64,000 bases of DNA. It comes from Pseudomonas sp. KBW05 (GTDB taxonomy: Bacteria; Pseudomonadota; Gammaproteobacteria; Pseudomonadales; Pseudomonadaceae). Positions 23,870 to 33,349 of this stretch are shown one piece after another (positions within the stretch are counted from its first letter, which is position 1; every line of letters starts with the position of its first letter). The notes under the pieces are model-generated. The model was given only the letters and a program-made list of their open reading frames with translations, was not told where the DNA came from and did not search any database. Made by a program: the position numbers and the translations under genes. The stretch covers positions 204-64,203 of the forward strand of contig NZ_QAJM01000010.1 of NCBI RefSeq assembly GCF_003852405.1, written 5' to 3'.

Positions 23870-25213
23870 ATGTTGTCGAACCCCCCGCTGTTCAAATACC
23901 GCCGCTATTGGCTGGCCGCATTTATCGTGCTGCTGGCGATTCTCGACCCGTTCGGCCTGGCCAGTTCCAGTGACAAAGCCTCCTCGCAGTGGCTCAACCG
24001 TCTGTTCGCCAGCAATTACCCCAGCACCGGCCAGCAACAGGTGGCCGTGATCCTGATCGACGACGCCTACCTGATGCGCAACCAGACCTCCTGGCCGATG
24101 CCCTATGGCGAACAGAGCAAGCTGTTCAAGCGCTTGCTCGCGTACAAGCCCAAGGCGGTGTTTGTGGACCTGCTCTACAGCCACGACCACTCGTTCGGCG
24201 ATCCGGCGCGGGGCAGCCAATTATTGGCGAACGTGTTCGAGCGTTATCAACGCCAAGGCATCCCGTTGTGGTTGGCCAATACCGGTGTGGTGCGCGGCGA
24301 AGCGGGCCAGGCCAATACGCTGGCGCCGTTTGTCGAGGTCAGCCGGCCGGGCCTGGTGGCGTGGGAAGGCGTGGACGACAAGTACCCGCTGGCGGTGAAA
24401 ACCCCGACCGGGCTGATGGAAACGCCGGCCCTGGCGATGTATCGATACTTCTGCTCCACCCAACCGTGCCAACAGCCGCCGGTGGATGCGCAGGTCGCCG
24501 CACAGATGCAACCCATCGCCGTGCAATGGGGGCTGAAACTCGCACCGGAACAAGCGCGCATCGCCGACATCGGTCATTGCGCGCCAGCGCGGCATTTTTT
24601 ACTGGAAGCGGTGGTGCAGTTGTTCCAGGCCGTGTTCTGGAAACTCGATGATTCGGCCCAGGCGCGCTGCCCCTACACGCTGACATTAGCGGCCAGCGAC
24701 CTGGAAGTCAGCGACCCGCAAGACCAGGCACTGATCGCCGAATTACTGCACGACCGCCTGGTGCTGGTCGGCGCCAACATCACCTCCACCGGCGACCTGG
24801 TGGAGTCGCCGGTCCACGGCCAGCTCCCCGGCGTTTACCTGCATGCCATGGCCCTCGACAACCTGATCAATGACGGCATGGCCTACGACCACGAGCCCGC
24901 CAACCTGCCCGGCCTGCCCTTCCATTGGCTGGATTTTGTCGAGATCGGCCTGCTCGCCCTGATCGCCCTGCTCAAGGCCCTGCATGCGCGGCGGCTGGCG
25001 GGCTATCGCACCTGGAGCCGTTGGCGGCGCCAGGAAATCTGGTTTTTCACGTCGCCGTGCCCGTCGTGGCTGTTGGTGATGTCGGTGCTCATCGCGCTGA
25101 GTGTGCTGCTGAGCCTGAACCACATCACCCCGGTCAACGTGCTGGGCATTGTGTTGCTGTCGTTGGTGCTGTTCAGCGAACGGATCGAAGCCTGGTTCGA
25201 CCGCGATCGCTGA
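23870..25213 (+). CDS. CHASE2-domain membrane protein without an output domain
   Basis: 447 residues from the ATG at 23870. An N-terminal membrane span (YWLAAFIVLLAILDPFGLA) is followed by a large extracytoplasmic CHASE2 sensor (about 35-335, with VAVILIDDAYL, KAVFVDLLYSHDH, RLVLVGANITSTGDLVESPVHGQLPG). Two C-terminal spans follow (FVEIGLLALIALLKAL and SWLLVMSVLIALSVLLSL). CHASE2 normally sits on a kinase, cyclase or GGDEF protein; here the frame ends after the last span with no output domain. It is first in a cluster with an SH3-like protein and two M48 proteases, suggesting it senses something for proteolysis. An upstream in-frame start at 23807 exists but adds no signal-like sequence. Confidence 0.8.
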   Translation: MLSNPPLFKYRRYWLAAFIVLLAILDPFGLASSSDKASSQWLNRLFASNYPSTGQQQVAVILIDDAYLMRNQTSWPMPYGEQSKLFKRLLAYKPKAVFVDLLYSHDHSFGDPARGSQLLANVFERYQRQGIPLWLANTGVVRGEAGQANTLAPFVEVSRPGLVAWEGVDDKYPLAVKTPTGLMETPALAMYRYFCSTQPCQQPPVDAQVAAQMQPIAVQWGLKLAPEQARIADIGHCAPARHFLLEAVVQLFQAVFWKLDDSAQARCPYTLTLAASDLEVSDPQDQALIAELLHDRLVLVGANITSTGDLVESPVHGQLPGVYLHAMALDNLINDGMAYDHEPANLPGLPFHWLDFVEIGLLALIALLKALHARRLAGYRTWSRWRRQEIWFFTSPCPSWLLVMSVLIALSVLLSLNHITPVNVLGIVLLSLVLFSERIEAWFDRDR

Positions 25214-25251
25214 CGGCACCGCTGTGTTTTTTTGACTCAAGGAACCCAAGG

Positions 25252-25617
25252 ATGAACAAACACCTGATCGTATTGCTCGCCGCCCTGTTCACTCAAGGCG
25301 CCTGGGCCGAAACCCACAACGTCATGGCGTTCCTCGCCGACCCAGTGGCGGTGTTGGATGAGCAAGGCAAACAGCAGCGCGAGCTGCCGAAAAAAGACAC
25401 GCCCAGCCAGCCGGTGCCGGTGTTGCAGTACAACAAAGGGTTGGACCTGGTGCAGGTGGAACTGGCCGGCCAGAAGGTGTGGCTGGACACCATGGACCTG
25501 CGCATCGTGCCGCCGCTCAATATCGTCGAGCTACCGTGCCAGGGCCTGACCAAGAGCCAGACCAAAGACAGCCGCAATGCCTCGACCATCGGTTTTGGTG
25601 CGGGCTGCAATCAATAA
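25252..25617 (+). CDS. Secreted SH3-like small protein
   Basis: 121 residues with a clear signal peptide (MNKHLIVLLAALFTQGAWA). The body VAVLDEQGKQQRELPKK then LDLVQVELAGQKVWLDTMDLR looks like a bacterial SH3-like barrel of the kind that follows signal peptides in periplasmic proteins. Two cysteines (in LPCQGL and GAGCNQ) could form a disulphide. The ATG has AAGGA close upstream. It lies 38 bp after the CHASE2 gene and 12 bp before the M48 lipoprotein gene, so it is part of the same operon. Function is not known. Confidence 0.75.
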   Translation: MNKHLIVLLAALFTQGAWAETHNVMAFLADPVAVLDEQGKQQRELPKKDTPSQPVPVLQYNKGLDLVQVELAGQKVWLDTMDLRIVPPLNIVELPCQGLTKSQTKDSRNASTIGFGAGCNQ

Positions 25618-25629
25618 AGGAGCGTGGCG

Positions 25630-27195
25630 GTGAAGGGATATCTATTGCTGGCCAGCGCACTGCTGAGCGGTTGCGCGACATTGAAAGGTGCGGACCAGGC
25701 ATTCATGAACCTGGTGGGCCCTTCGACCCAATCCAGGGTGCAAGGCCACTACGTGGACAACACCGACGTGCGCCAGTACTACAAGCTCGACCCGCAACGC
25801 CAGAGCCAGCAACGCTTGAGCTACGACGGCCGCGCGGTGCCGGCGGCTGAAGCGCGCCAGCAGAACCTGGTGGATATCCCGATGTTGCAGGTGTACTTGC
25901 AGGGCATCGTCACGCGCCTGTCCAAGGGCTGGCCGGGTGAGTTGCCGACGTTGCAGGTGAAGATCACCGACAGCTACGGCTTCGGTCCTTCGGCAGACCC
26001 GTACGGCAATCTGTTCGTGCCGCTGGGCATGCTCGATAACGTCGGCAGCGAAGATGAAATCGCCGCGATGCTTGGCCACGAGATGAGCCACGTGCTGCTG
26101 CATCACCATGACCGCATGGCTGCGTTCCAGCAGCAAAAAGAGATGTTCACCACCGTCGCCTCCACGGTCGCCCTGGCCACCATGGCTGCCGACACCGGCA
26201 TCGACCGCAGCTCCGGCACCATGAAAGTGTTCAGCAAAGACCCGGCCGGCACCCAGAAAACCATCGGCAACACGGTGCTGTACACCACGCTGGCCAACAC
26301 TTTTTCCGATCACGTGTGGAGCACCGCCTGGGGCCGCAGCCAGGAAGACCAGGCCGATTTGCTCGGCACCGACCTGATGATCCGCGCCGGCTACGCGCCC
26401 CGCGCCGCGACCCATAGCCTGGAGCGTTTGAATGACTTCCAGGGCAAGCAAAAACCCTTGCTCACCGGCTTTCTCACCGCGCGCAAGAACGCCATGCAGG
26501 ACTCGTTGCAGCAGTTCAACCTCAACCAGTTCACCAAAGAGCTGGACGTGCTGGTCAAGGACGGTCTGACCACCGGCATCACCGCGACCACCCAATACTT
26601 CAACCGCTCGCACATGTCGGCGATGGACCGCGACACCGAGCTGCGCCAGTACTTGCAGCGCGAATACCGCCAGGAACGCCGTGCCCGGGTCAGCCCACAA
26701 AGCTGGACAACAATGAAGAACACGCCGCAAGTGGCAAAGGCCATGCAGGGCTACAAGGACGCGTATTTCGCCATCGACGCCCTGGAGAAAAACAAGGTGT
26801 CCGACGCCGATGGTTTTGTCCGCAAGGCGCTCGCTTCGCCGGTCAAGGACCAACCGGGCATCCGCCGCACTGCCTACACCGTGCGCCTGGCCCAGGGCAG
26901 AAGCAGTGAGGCGATCAAAGAGTTGCAGGCGATCAAAGACTGGTCGCTGGCCGGCCCTTCGACCTATGACCTGATGATCAGCTACCACCTCAAACGCGGC
27001 GATGGGCAATCGGCGTTGGCGATGATCGACAAGGCCGAGCGTCACCTCGGCTCGGAAGAGCTGTTCATCACCGAGAAGCTGCTGGCCAACCAGCAAATGC
27101 AGAACGCGCAACAGGTGCAAAGCGTGCTGCGCAAGTGCGAGCAGTACCCGACGCGCAAGGAGAACTGCAAGAAACTGGCGCCGGTGAAGGCCTGA
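25630..27195 (+). CDS. M48-family metalloprotease, lipoprotein
   Basis: 521 residues with a lipoprotein signal, MKGYLLLASALLSGC (lipobox LSGC, Cys15). The zinc site is HEMSH (His150, Glu151, His154), with a downstream glutamate probably in SQEDQADLLG. The C-terminal part (about 370-520) is TPR-like helical (KAMQGYKDAYFAIDALEK). The overall plan is like BepA/LoiP-type periplasmic proteases that edit outer-membrane proteins. I prefer the GTG at 25630 because AAAGGAG lies 7 bases upstream; a GTG at 25624 is too close. It lies directly upstream of a second M48 protease. Confidence 0.85.
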   Translation: MKGYLLLASALLSGCATLKGADQAFMNLVGPSTQSRVQGHYVDNTDVRQYYKLDPQRQSQQRLSYDGRAVPAAEARQQNLVDIPMLQVYLQGIVTRLSKGWPGELPTLQVKITDSYGFGPSADPYGNLFVPLGMLDNVGSEDEIAAMLGHEMSHVLLHHHDRMAAFQQQKEMFTTVASTVALATMAADTGIDRSSGTMKVFSKDPAGTQKTIGNTVLYTTLANTFSDHVWSTAWGRSQEDQADLLGTDLMIRAGYAPRAATHSLERLNDFQGKQKPLLTGFLTARKNAMQDSLQQFNLNQFTKELDVLVKDGLTTGITATTQYFNRSHMSAMDRDTELRQYLQREYRQERRARVSPQSWTTMKNTPQVAKAMQGYKDAYFAIDALEKNKVSDADGFVRKALASPVKDQPGIRRTAYTVRLAQGRSSEAIKELQAIKDWSLAGPSTYDLMISYHLKRGDGQSALAMIDKAERHLGSEELFITEKLLANQQMQNAQQVQSVLRKCEQYPTRKENCKKLAPVKA

Positions 27196-27247
27196 CGCGG
27201 GATTTTTCGGTATAACCGGGTTTTTCCCGCGTTGTGAACGGACTCCC

Positions 27248-29377
27248 ATGAACGCCCTGAAGCTGATCTGCCTGCTGGTTGTTTTCCCGTTGCTCCTGGC
27301 CGCCCTTGGTGGCTGGGAGTACCAGCGGGGCATGCATGCCACCCTCAAGGATATCGACCACAACATCCATGTCGCCCTCGCTAAAGACCACCTGCAAAAG
27401 CTGGAGGCGCTAGACCCGGCGGCCATGGTCGAGCTGTACGGCGAGAAGATCGACCTGCCGACCGCCCTCACGCGGCTGGACATAATCGAGCCCGAACTGC
27501 ACACCGCCCACCGCATCAACCGCGTCTTGCGCGCACTGGCTTCCTGGGTGATCGGCCTCGGGTCGTTGTCAGCCTTCATCGGCCTGGCTGCACTCGCCGG
27601 CATACACTGGGCCGGGCGCCGCGCACAGCAGTCGCGGCAGAAGTTGCTGCAGGTGTTCTCCCTCGGCAGCCGACTGTTGCCCTATGTGCTGGTGAGCCAT
27701 GTGGTGGCGATGGCCGCGACGGTGGCGCTGGTGCTGGTGTTCGAGGGCCTGGCGTTGTGGCATATCGGCCGGCTGGGCAGCGGCGAGATGAAGCTGATGG
27801 GCATGCTCGGGGTCGTCGCTGCGTTTTGCCTGTATTCGATCTGGCTGTTGCTCAAGCAACTGCGGCCCATGCTGGCGATGTTCGAGCCCACGCCGCTGGA
27901 GATGTTCGGGCTGCCCGTGACGCCTGAACAGGCGCCGGGCCTGTGGCGCCATGTCGAGGAACTGGCGGCCAAGCTGGGCGCCTTGCCACCGGAGCATATC
28001 GTGGTGAGCCTGACCCAGGGCTTCTACGTCACGTCGAGCGACGCCCTGGTGATGCCGGCCGAAACACTGTTGCGCGGGCGCACCCTGCATATCCCATTGC
28101 TGTACCTGGGGCTGCTGGACCGAGAGGAAATCGGTGCGGTGATCGGTCATGAACTGGCGCACTTTGCCGGCGACGATACCGCGTACAGCCTGCGCTTCTT
28201 GCCGATCTACGACGGGGTCCACCGCAGCCTCTGTGGGTTGCTCGAAACAATGGCGGCCAGCGACCCGATCCAGGGCCGCTTGATGCGCCCATCGTTTATG
28301 CTCGGCATGTTTTTCATGCAGCGCTTTGATCATGCGGTGAACCATTGGAGCCGCGAGCGCGAATTGCTCGCGGATGCCGCCGGCGCACGGTTGGTGGGCA
28401 ATGCGGCTGCCGCTTCGGCGTTGTTGCGGGTCTCGGTGTTGCAGGCGCCTCTCGACGATGCATTGATCGCCAAGTGCGAAAACGCCGCTGAACGCGACCT
28501 TCCCGCTGCCGTGCTCAACACGCTGCAAGGCGCTGAGTTGCACCTGCCAGCCGAGGCGCTGGACATTCATCAGCCACACCCCACCGACTCCCATCCGTCC
28601 CATGGCGAGCGCTTGCAGGCCCTGCAGGTGCCTCTGGAAACCGCGATGTACAGCGCAACCCGCGCCGTCGACGCCGAAGCAGCGAACGCGCAAATCGACG
28701 CCTGCTTCAGCGCGCCGCACACACTGCGCGAGCAATTGACGCAGGACTTGATCGCGGTGGCGGCATGCGAAGAGTCTGCGCAGACCCACCTGCTGGAAAC
28801 CCTGGCGGCTTCGGCCAACGGCGAGCGCTTCTTCCATGAAGGCGGCGCATGGCGCGGCGCGCTGATGGCCGTGTCGGGCCTGCCCTTTGCACTGGCCGGC
28901 CTGTTTATCGTGAGCCGCGTCTGGCTGGCGCCAGAACGCTTGAAAAGCACGCCGCTGTCAGCCCTCGGCGCAGGCGCAAGCCTCGGCGTTATCGGCCTGG
29001 CCCTGCTGTGGCTGGGCATCCGCCGCTTCAAGCGCGCGCCGCAGACCGCCTTGCGCCTGACGCCAGAGCATTTTGTGTTCAACAACCTGGCGCAGCCGCT
29101 GCCCATCGAACATATCGACGAGATCACCTTGCAGTTCGTCCAGGGGATCTGGGTGACGCTACAGCTGACACCCGAGGCGCCGCTGCCCGAAACGCGCAAG
29201 ACCGCATTCGGCGTGCCCGCCGTGCGCATCAACAAGAAGAAGCGCCAGGTGCTGCTGCTGATGGCGCAACTGTGCATCGACGGTAAAAAAATCGAACCCT
29301 ATGAGGGACTGTCGATGATGCTCGACTACAAGAACGCCGCACTGGCCCGCAGCATTTTGCAGCACCGCGAAGACTGA
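27248..29377 (+). CDS. M48-family membrane metalloprotease
   Basis: 709 residues. There is an N-terminal span (LICLLVVFPLLLAALGGW), then spans near 95-120 (VIGLGSLSAFIGLAALAGI), 130-165 and 170-195. The catalytic domain has IGHELAHF (His301, Glu302, His305) and a second-site ERELLADAAGARLVG. Two late spans (LPFALAGLFIVSRVWL and ALGAGASLGVIGLALLWLG) precede a C-terminal cytoplasmic-like domain. It is larger than HtpX and resembles a fusion of a peptidase domain with a membrane scaffold. It closes the CHASE2/SH3/M48/M48 cluster and is followed by a strong terminator. Confidence 0.85.
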   Translation: MNALKLICLLVVFPLLLAALGGWEYQRGMHATLKDIDHNIHVALAKDHLQKLEALDPAAMVELYGEKIDLPTALTRLDIIEPELHTAHRINRVLRALASWVIGLGSLSAFIGLAALAGIHWAGRRAQQSRQKLLQVFSLGSRLLPYVLVSHVVAMAATVALVLVFEGLALWHIGRLGSGEMKLMGMLGVVAAFCLYSIWLLLKQLRPMLAMFEPTPLEMFGLPVTPEQAPGLWRHVEELAAKLGALPPEHIVVSLTQGFYVTSSDALVMPAETLLRGRTLHIPLLYLGLLDREEIGAVIGHELAHFAGDDTAYSLRFLPIYDGVHRSLCGLLETMAASDPIQGRLMRPSFMLGMFFMQRFDHAVNHWSRERELLADAAGARLVGNAAAASALLRVSVLQAPLDDALIAKCENAAERDLPAAVLNTLQGAELHLPAEALDIHQPHPTDSHPSHGERLQALQVPLETAMYSATRAVDAEAANAQIDACFSAPHTLREQLTQDLIAVAACEESAQTHLLETLAASANGERFFHEGGAWRGALMAVSGLPFALAGLFIVSRVWLAPERLKSTPLSALGAGASLGVIGLALLWLGIRRFKRAPQTALRLTPEHFVFNNLAQPLPIEHIDEITLQFVQGIWVTLQLTPEAPLPETRKTAFGVPAVRINKKKRQVLLLMAQLCIDGKKIEPYEGLSMMLDYKNAALARSILQHRED

Positions 29378-29390
29378 TCCCGCGGCATAA

Positions 29391-29417
29391 AAAAACCCCG
29401 AACCAGTCGGGGTTTTT
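29391..29417. terminator. Bidirectional intrinsic terminator
   Basis: AAAAACCCCG (29391-29400) pairs with CGGGGTTTTT (29408-29417). It serves the M48 gene on the plus strand and the convergent oprD-family gene on the minus strand. Confidence 0.9.
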
Positions 29418-29450
29418 TATCGCCTGACATCAGGCGCTACAAGCGATCAC

Positions 29451-30746
29451 TTAGAAAACGTTGATCGGGTAGTCAGCGAACAGACGCAGTTCGTTACCAC
29501 CAATGTTGTAGTTGCTGGCGTTGTTCGAAACGCGCAACCACGAGGCACGAGCACGCAGGCTCAGGTCTTTGGCTGGGCCGCTCTGAACCACGTATTTGAA
29601 CTGGTTGAAGATTTCACGCTCGGTGCCATTGCCACGGTTGGTACCGTCGTCAATGTTGGTACCGCGCACGTAAGCCACGTTGTAGCTCAGGCCAGGCACG
29701 CCGTAGGCGCTGAAGTCCAGGCCGTAGCCAACCTGCCAGGAACGCTCGTCCTTGCCGTTGAAGTCAGACCAGTAGGAGTTGGCCAACAGGATGGTGTTGC
29801 CACCGTCGCCGATGCCGCTGTTCTTGTTGTCCTGGTGGTAGCCGCTGTACAGGTAGCCGGTGTCACCGGTGCTGCGCTGGTGAGCGACGGTGAAGCTGTG
29901 TGCGCCAACAGCCCAAGTAGCCGCCAGGCTCCAGATTTTGTTGTCGCGGGCGTCTTGATCGCCTTGGGTCAGCTGGGCGAAATCTTTGTCCAGCTTGGTT
30001 TTGTAGCCGTTGAAGTCAAAGGTCAGCGACTGCTTTTCTGGCAGGGCCAGCACGTAGTTCACGTTGACGTATTGCTTCTTCAGCACGTCCTGCATATCGG
30101 AAGCGTAGAGCGCGGCCGACAAGCTTTCGGTGAACTTGTAGCTACCGCCGACGTAGTCGATGCTCTTCAGGTGGCCGCTGTCGCTGCCTTCGGCGCTTTT
30201 ACGGCCTTGCTTGGTGAAATGACCAGCGTCCAGTTGCAGGCCGGCGATTTCTTTGGAAACGATCGAGGTGCCCTCGTAGGTTTCCGCCAGCAGACGGCCG
30301 CTGTCGTAGGCCAGGACCGGTACGTTCGGCAGTTGCTGACCGTATTTCAGTACGGTGTTGGAGATACGCGCCTTCACGGCTGCGCCGCCCTTGGCCAGGT
30401 CGTTGGCTGCCGCGCCGCTGTCGCCTTGCTTGAAGAAGTCGATGCCGCCGCCGCCGCTGCGACCTTTACCACCGTCCAGACGGATAGCGTATTGGCCCAG
30501 TACGTCCACACCCACACCCACGGTGCCTTGGGTGAAACCGGACTCGAACTTGCCGATGAAGCCTTGGCCCCATTCAGCTTTGTCCTGGTTGTGGTTTTTG
30601 TAGTCACGGCTAATGTAAGCGTTACGTGCCGCGATGTTCAGGTGGCTGTCTTCAACGAAACCCTTGGATTGTTCCTGGTCGTTGGCCATTGCTGTCGATG
30701 CGCTCAAAATCCCCAGAGCGATCAGACTCATCCGTTGCTTCAACAT
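29451..30746 (-). CDS. OprD-family outer-membrane porin
   Basis: 431 residues: signal peptide (MLKQRMSLIALGILSASTAMA), the family opening GFVEDSHLNIAARNAYISRDY, the barrel with repeated aromatic girdles (e.g. SIDYVGGSYKFTESLSAALY) and the C-terminal phenylalanine (DYPINVF). OprD-type channels take up amino acids, dicarboxylates or aromatic acids through an 18-strand monomer with a basic ladder; the substrate cannot be told here. The start has GGAATATAAGA upstream, a modest ribosome site. A long leader containing a hairpin lies before it. Confidence 0.9.
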   Translation of the reverse strand: MLKQRMSLIALGILSASTAMANDQEQSKGFVEDSHLNIAARNAYISRDYKNHNQDKAEWGQGFIGKFESGFTQGTVGVGVDVLGQYAIRLDGGKGRSGGGGIDFFKQGDSGAAANDLAKGGAAVKARISNTVLKYGQQLPNVPVLAYDSGRLLAETYEGTSIVSKEIAGLQLDAGHFTKQGRKSAEGSDSGHLKSIDYVGGSYKFTESLSAALYASDMQDVLKKQYVNVNYVLALPEKQSLTFDFNGYKTKLDKDFAQLTQGDQDARDNKIWSLAATWAVGAHSFTVAHQRSTGDTGYLYSGYHQDNKNSGIGDGGNTILLANSYWSDFNGKDERSWQVGYGLDFSAYGVPGLSYNVAYVRGTNIDDGTNRGNGTEREIFNQFKYVVQSGPAKDLSLRARASWLRVSNNASNYNIGGNELRLFADYPINVF

Positions 30747-30833
30747 TTCTTATATTCCTTATTACTGGTTGAGTACGCGCTATGACACCAGGCTCCGTAT
30801 TGCTTTCTGGTATCGACTTTTCCCGGAAAAAAG

Positions 30834-30867
30834 AAGGCCCGCGGACGACTGAACTGCCGCAGGCCTT
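30834..30867. terminator. Terminator-like hairpin in the porin leader
   Basis: AAGGCCCGCGG (30834-30844) pairs with CCGCAGGCCTT (30857-30867) with one mismatch and a 12-base loop. It is flanked by an A-rich run on the left and a T-run on the right, so it can terminate in both directions. On the minus strand it lies 88-121 bases upstream of the porin start and could be an attenuator. Confidence 0.6.
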
Positions 30868-31089
30868 TTTTTATTGGATGAGTCATGGCTGTTAGCCACA
30901 GGCGTTGGGCGCAATCCTAGTCGCGCCCGGAACTATGTGTCAATTTCGCGAATCGTCTGTATTTAGGCGAAATAATTCTAAGCAACGGCCTACAGCGCTT
31001 CTGAAAACGACAAAAACCCCGATCAAACGACCCTCGAAACATATTCTGTAACACATTTCAAAGCCGATACATTTGGGAATACATCACGA

Positions 31090-31118
31090 GCGTTAATGCA
31101 AAGCATTACCATTAACGC
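31090..31118 (+). promoter_or_regulatory. Fur-box-like palindrome upstream of a TonB receptor
   Basis: GCGTTAATG (31090-31098) and CATTAACGC (31110-31118) are perfect inverted repeats, with CAAAGCATTAC between them containing a further ATT-type half site. Position and A/T-rich spacing fit a Fur operator about 40 bases before the start. Confidence 0.6.
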
Positions 31119-31155
31119 GCAATTCTCCTCCCAAATAATTCGGATACATTTCCCC

Positions 31156-33225
31156 ATGCCTGCCCCACGCCTGACGCCCATCACCCTTGGGCTCTCCGTT
31201 CTGCTGTCCGCTGGTTTTGCCTGTGCTGCCACCACCTTGCCCGCCACCTCGATCAGCGCCGAAGCTGACGAAGACGACCCGCGCATCAAGGAAACCAGCA
31301 CGGCCACCCGCACCGCCACCCCGGTGCGCTATGTGCCCCAGGCCATCGACTCGGTGAAGACGGAAAGCCTGCGGTCCTACGGCACCAATGACCTGGGCCA
31401 GGCGTTAAGCGGTATTCCCAACGTCAGCAGCGGCGCCGACACGCGTTTCGACAGCCTGCGCATTCGCGGTTTCGACGCGAGCAACGACTTCTACCTCGAC
31501 GGCATCCGCGACGACAGCCAATACATCCGCGACCTGCACAACATCGAGCGCATCGAAGTGCTCAAGGGCCCAGCCGCAGTACTCTACGGGCGAGGCGGTC
31601 AGGGAGGGATCGTCAACCGCGTGAGCAAACTGCCCACCGCCGGGCATAAATCCAGTATCGAAGCCCAAGGCGGCAGCAATGATTTGCGCAGCCTGTACGC
31701 CGACTTGAGCACCGACCCCAGCGACACCATCAGCCTGCGCCTGAACATGGGCAACCAGGACAACAACAGCTTCCGTCATGGCGTCAGCGGCAATCGCCAA
31801 CTGTTCGCTCCGTCCATGAGCTGGCAGCTCACGCCCGACCTGAACTGGCTGGTGCAATACGAATACAGCCGCTACAACCGCACGCCCGACCGTGGCATCC
31901 CCGGCGTCAATGGCCGCCCGGCCGATGTGAGCCGCAGCACCACCTACGGCGACAGCCGCGACTACATCGACGACAAGTCCCAGTCGCTGCGCTCCAAGCT
32001 CGCCTACGAGCTCAACGACAACTGGCAACTGCGCCAGACGCTCGGCCTGTTCAAGCTCGACAGCGACTTCGACAACACGTATCAAGTCGGTTACGTGCCG
32101 GCGAGCAACCGCGTCACGCGCCAGCGCTGGCAGCAGGACCTGCGCACCTTCAACATCACCAACAACGTCGAGCTGGAAGGCAGCTTCAGCACCTTCGGCC
32201 TGGAACACCGCCTGCTCACCGGCGTCGAACTGGGCAGCCAACGCCGCGATCCGAAGCTCTACAACGGCGGCGCGAGCGTGCCGAGCCTCGACCTCAACCA
32301 GCCCAACCGCCACTTGAGCCACACCGGGCGCATGAACGTATCGAGCAACAACCACACCGAAGTCGAAAGCCGTGCCGTTTACGTGCAGGACCAACTGCGC
32401 CTGAACGATCAATGGCAAATCCTCGCCGGCCTGCGCTACGACCGCTTTGAAGTGGACACCAAGAACAAACTCAACAACCTCCAGCAAGACGTCGACAGCC
32501 ATAACGCCAGCCCACGCATCGGGCTGGTGTGGACGCCCCTGGAAAACCACTCGTTCTACGCCTCGTGGAGCAAGACGTTCTCCCCGGCGGGCGGCGGCCT
32601 GATCGGCATCACCCCGAGCACCACCAGCGGCGCCAACGACCTGAGCCCCGAGTTGACCAAGCAAAAGGAAATCGGCGTCAAAAGCGACTGGCTCGACGAC
32701 CGCCTGAGCACCACCCTGGCCGTGTACGAACTGGAACTCTACAACCGCCGCACCGCCGACCCGCTGGACCGCACCATTACGCTGCTCAGCGGCCTGCAAC
32801 GTTCACGCGGCGTCGAGTTGACCGCCACCGGCAAGATCGTCGGCAACTGGTATGTACGCGGGGGTATCGGCCTGCAAGACGCCACCGTGGTGAAGGACAA
32901 CAACGGCTTTGAAGGCAAGCGCGTCAACGACGTGGCCAAGCGCAATGGCAGCCTGTTTATCACCTGGAAACCAGAGATGGGTTGGTACGCGGAAACCGGC
33001 TTGACCCTGGTGGGCGACCGTTACGCCGACAGCCTCAACACCGTAGTGCTGCCGGGCTACGGCCGTTGGGATGCGTTGGCCGGGTTCCGTCAGAAAGAAT
33101 GGGATGTGCGTGCGGCGCTGAACAATATTGCCGACAAAAACTACTACGCGTCGGCGACCAGTGTGGCGCAGATTCAGCCGGGCGAGCCGCGTAGCCTCGT
33201 AGTGACCGGCACCTACAGTTTCTAA
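31156..33225 (+). CDS. TonB-dependent siderophore receptor (no STN domain)
   Basis: 689 residues from the ATG at 31156; upstream in-frame starts would put non-signal residues before the signal peptide (PITLGLSVLLSAGFACAAT). The plug domain spans about 55-180 (RYVPQAIDSVKTESLRSYG, IERIEVLKGPAAVLYGRGGQGG). The barrel follows and ends in VVTGTYSF with a terminal phenylalanine. There is no signalling domain, so it is probably Fur-controlled only, consistent with the palindrome upstream. It resembles catecholate/Fiu- or PiuA-like receptors, but the ligand is uncertain. Confidence 0.9.
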   Translation: MPAPRLTPITLGLSVLLSAGFACAATTLPATSISAEADEDDPRIKETSTATRTATPVRYVPQAIDSVKTESLRSYGTNDLGQALSGIPNVSSGADTRFDSLRIRGFDASNDFYLDGIRDDSQYIRDLHNIERIEVLKGPAAVLYGRGGQGGIVNRVSKLPTAGHKSSIEAQGGSNDLRSLYADLSTDPSDTISLRLNMGNQDNNSFRHGVSGNRQLFAPSMSWQLTPDLNWLVQYEYSRYNRTPDRGIPGVNGRPADVSRSTTYGDSRDYIDDKSQSLRSKLAYELNDNWQLRQTLGLFKLDSDFDNTYQVGYVPASNRVTRQRWQQDLRTFNITNNVELEGSFSTFGLEHRLLTGVELGSQRRDPKLYNGGASVPSLDLNQPNRHLSHTGRMNVSSNNHTEVESRAVYVQDQLRLNDQWQILAGLRYDRFEVDTKNKLNNLQQDVDSHNASPRIGLVWTPLENHSFYASWSKTFSPAGGGLIGITPSTTSGANDLSPELTKQKEIGVKSDWLDDRLSTTLAVYELELYNRRTADPLDRTITLLSGLQRSRGVELTATGKIVGNWYVRGGIGLQDATVVKDNNGFEGKRVNDVAKRNGSLFITWKPEMGWYAETGLTLVGDRYADSLNTVVLPGYGRWDALAGFRQKEWDVRAALNNIADKNYYASATSVAQIQPGEPRSLVVTGTYSF

Positions 33226-33243
33226 GACAGAACACAATTCAAA

Positions 33244-33332
33244 TGTGGGAGCGGGCTTGCTCGCGAATGCGGTACATCAGTCACTTATTGGGTGAATGAC
33301 ACACCGCTTTCGCGAGCAAGCCCGCTCCCACA
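33244..33332. repeat. REPIN-type inverted repeat 1
   Basis: TGTGGGAGCGGGCTTGCTCG at the left and its complement at the right end flank a variable centre. The same arms recur at 45131, 47395 and 52957. It lies just after the TonB receptor gene and could form a long mRNA-end hairpin. Confidence 0.9.
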
Positions 33333-33349
33333 TTGTTTTGCAGTGTTCT

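Larger units (their letters stand above)
30747..31155. promoter_or_regulatory. Divergent region between the porin and a TonB receptor
   Basis: 409 bp with no gene. It contains a terminator-like hairpin (30834-30867) near the porin side and a Fur-box-like palindrome (31090-31118) near the receptor side. Promoters for both genes must lie here. Confidence 0.6.

Noticed and set aside
25642-27603. 653-codon minus-strand frame opposite the M48 lipoprotein gene
   Set aside because: The HEMSH protease on the plus strand is clear; the minus frame lacks any family motif.
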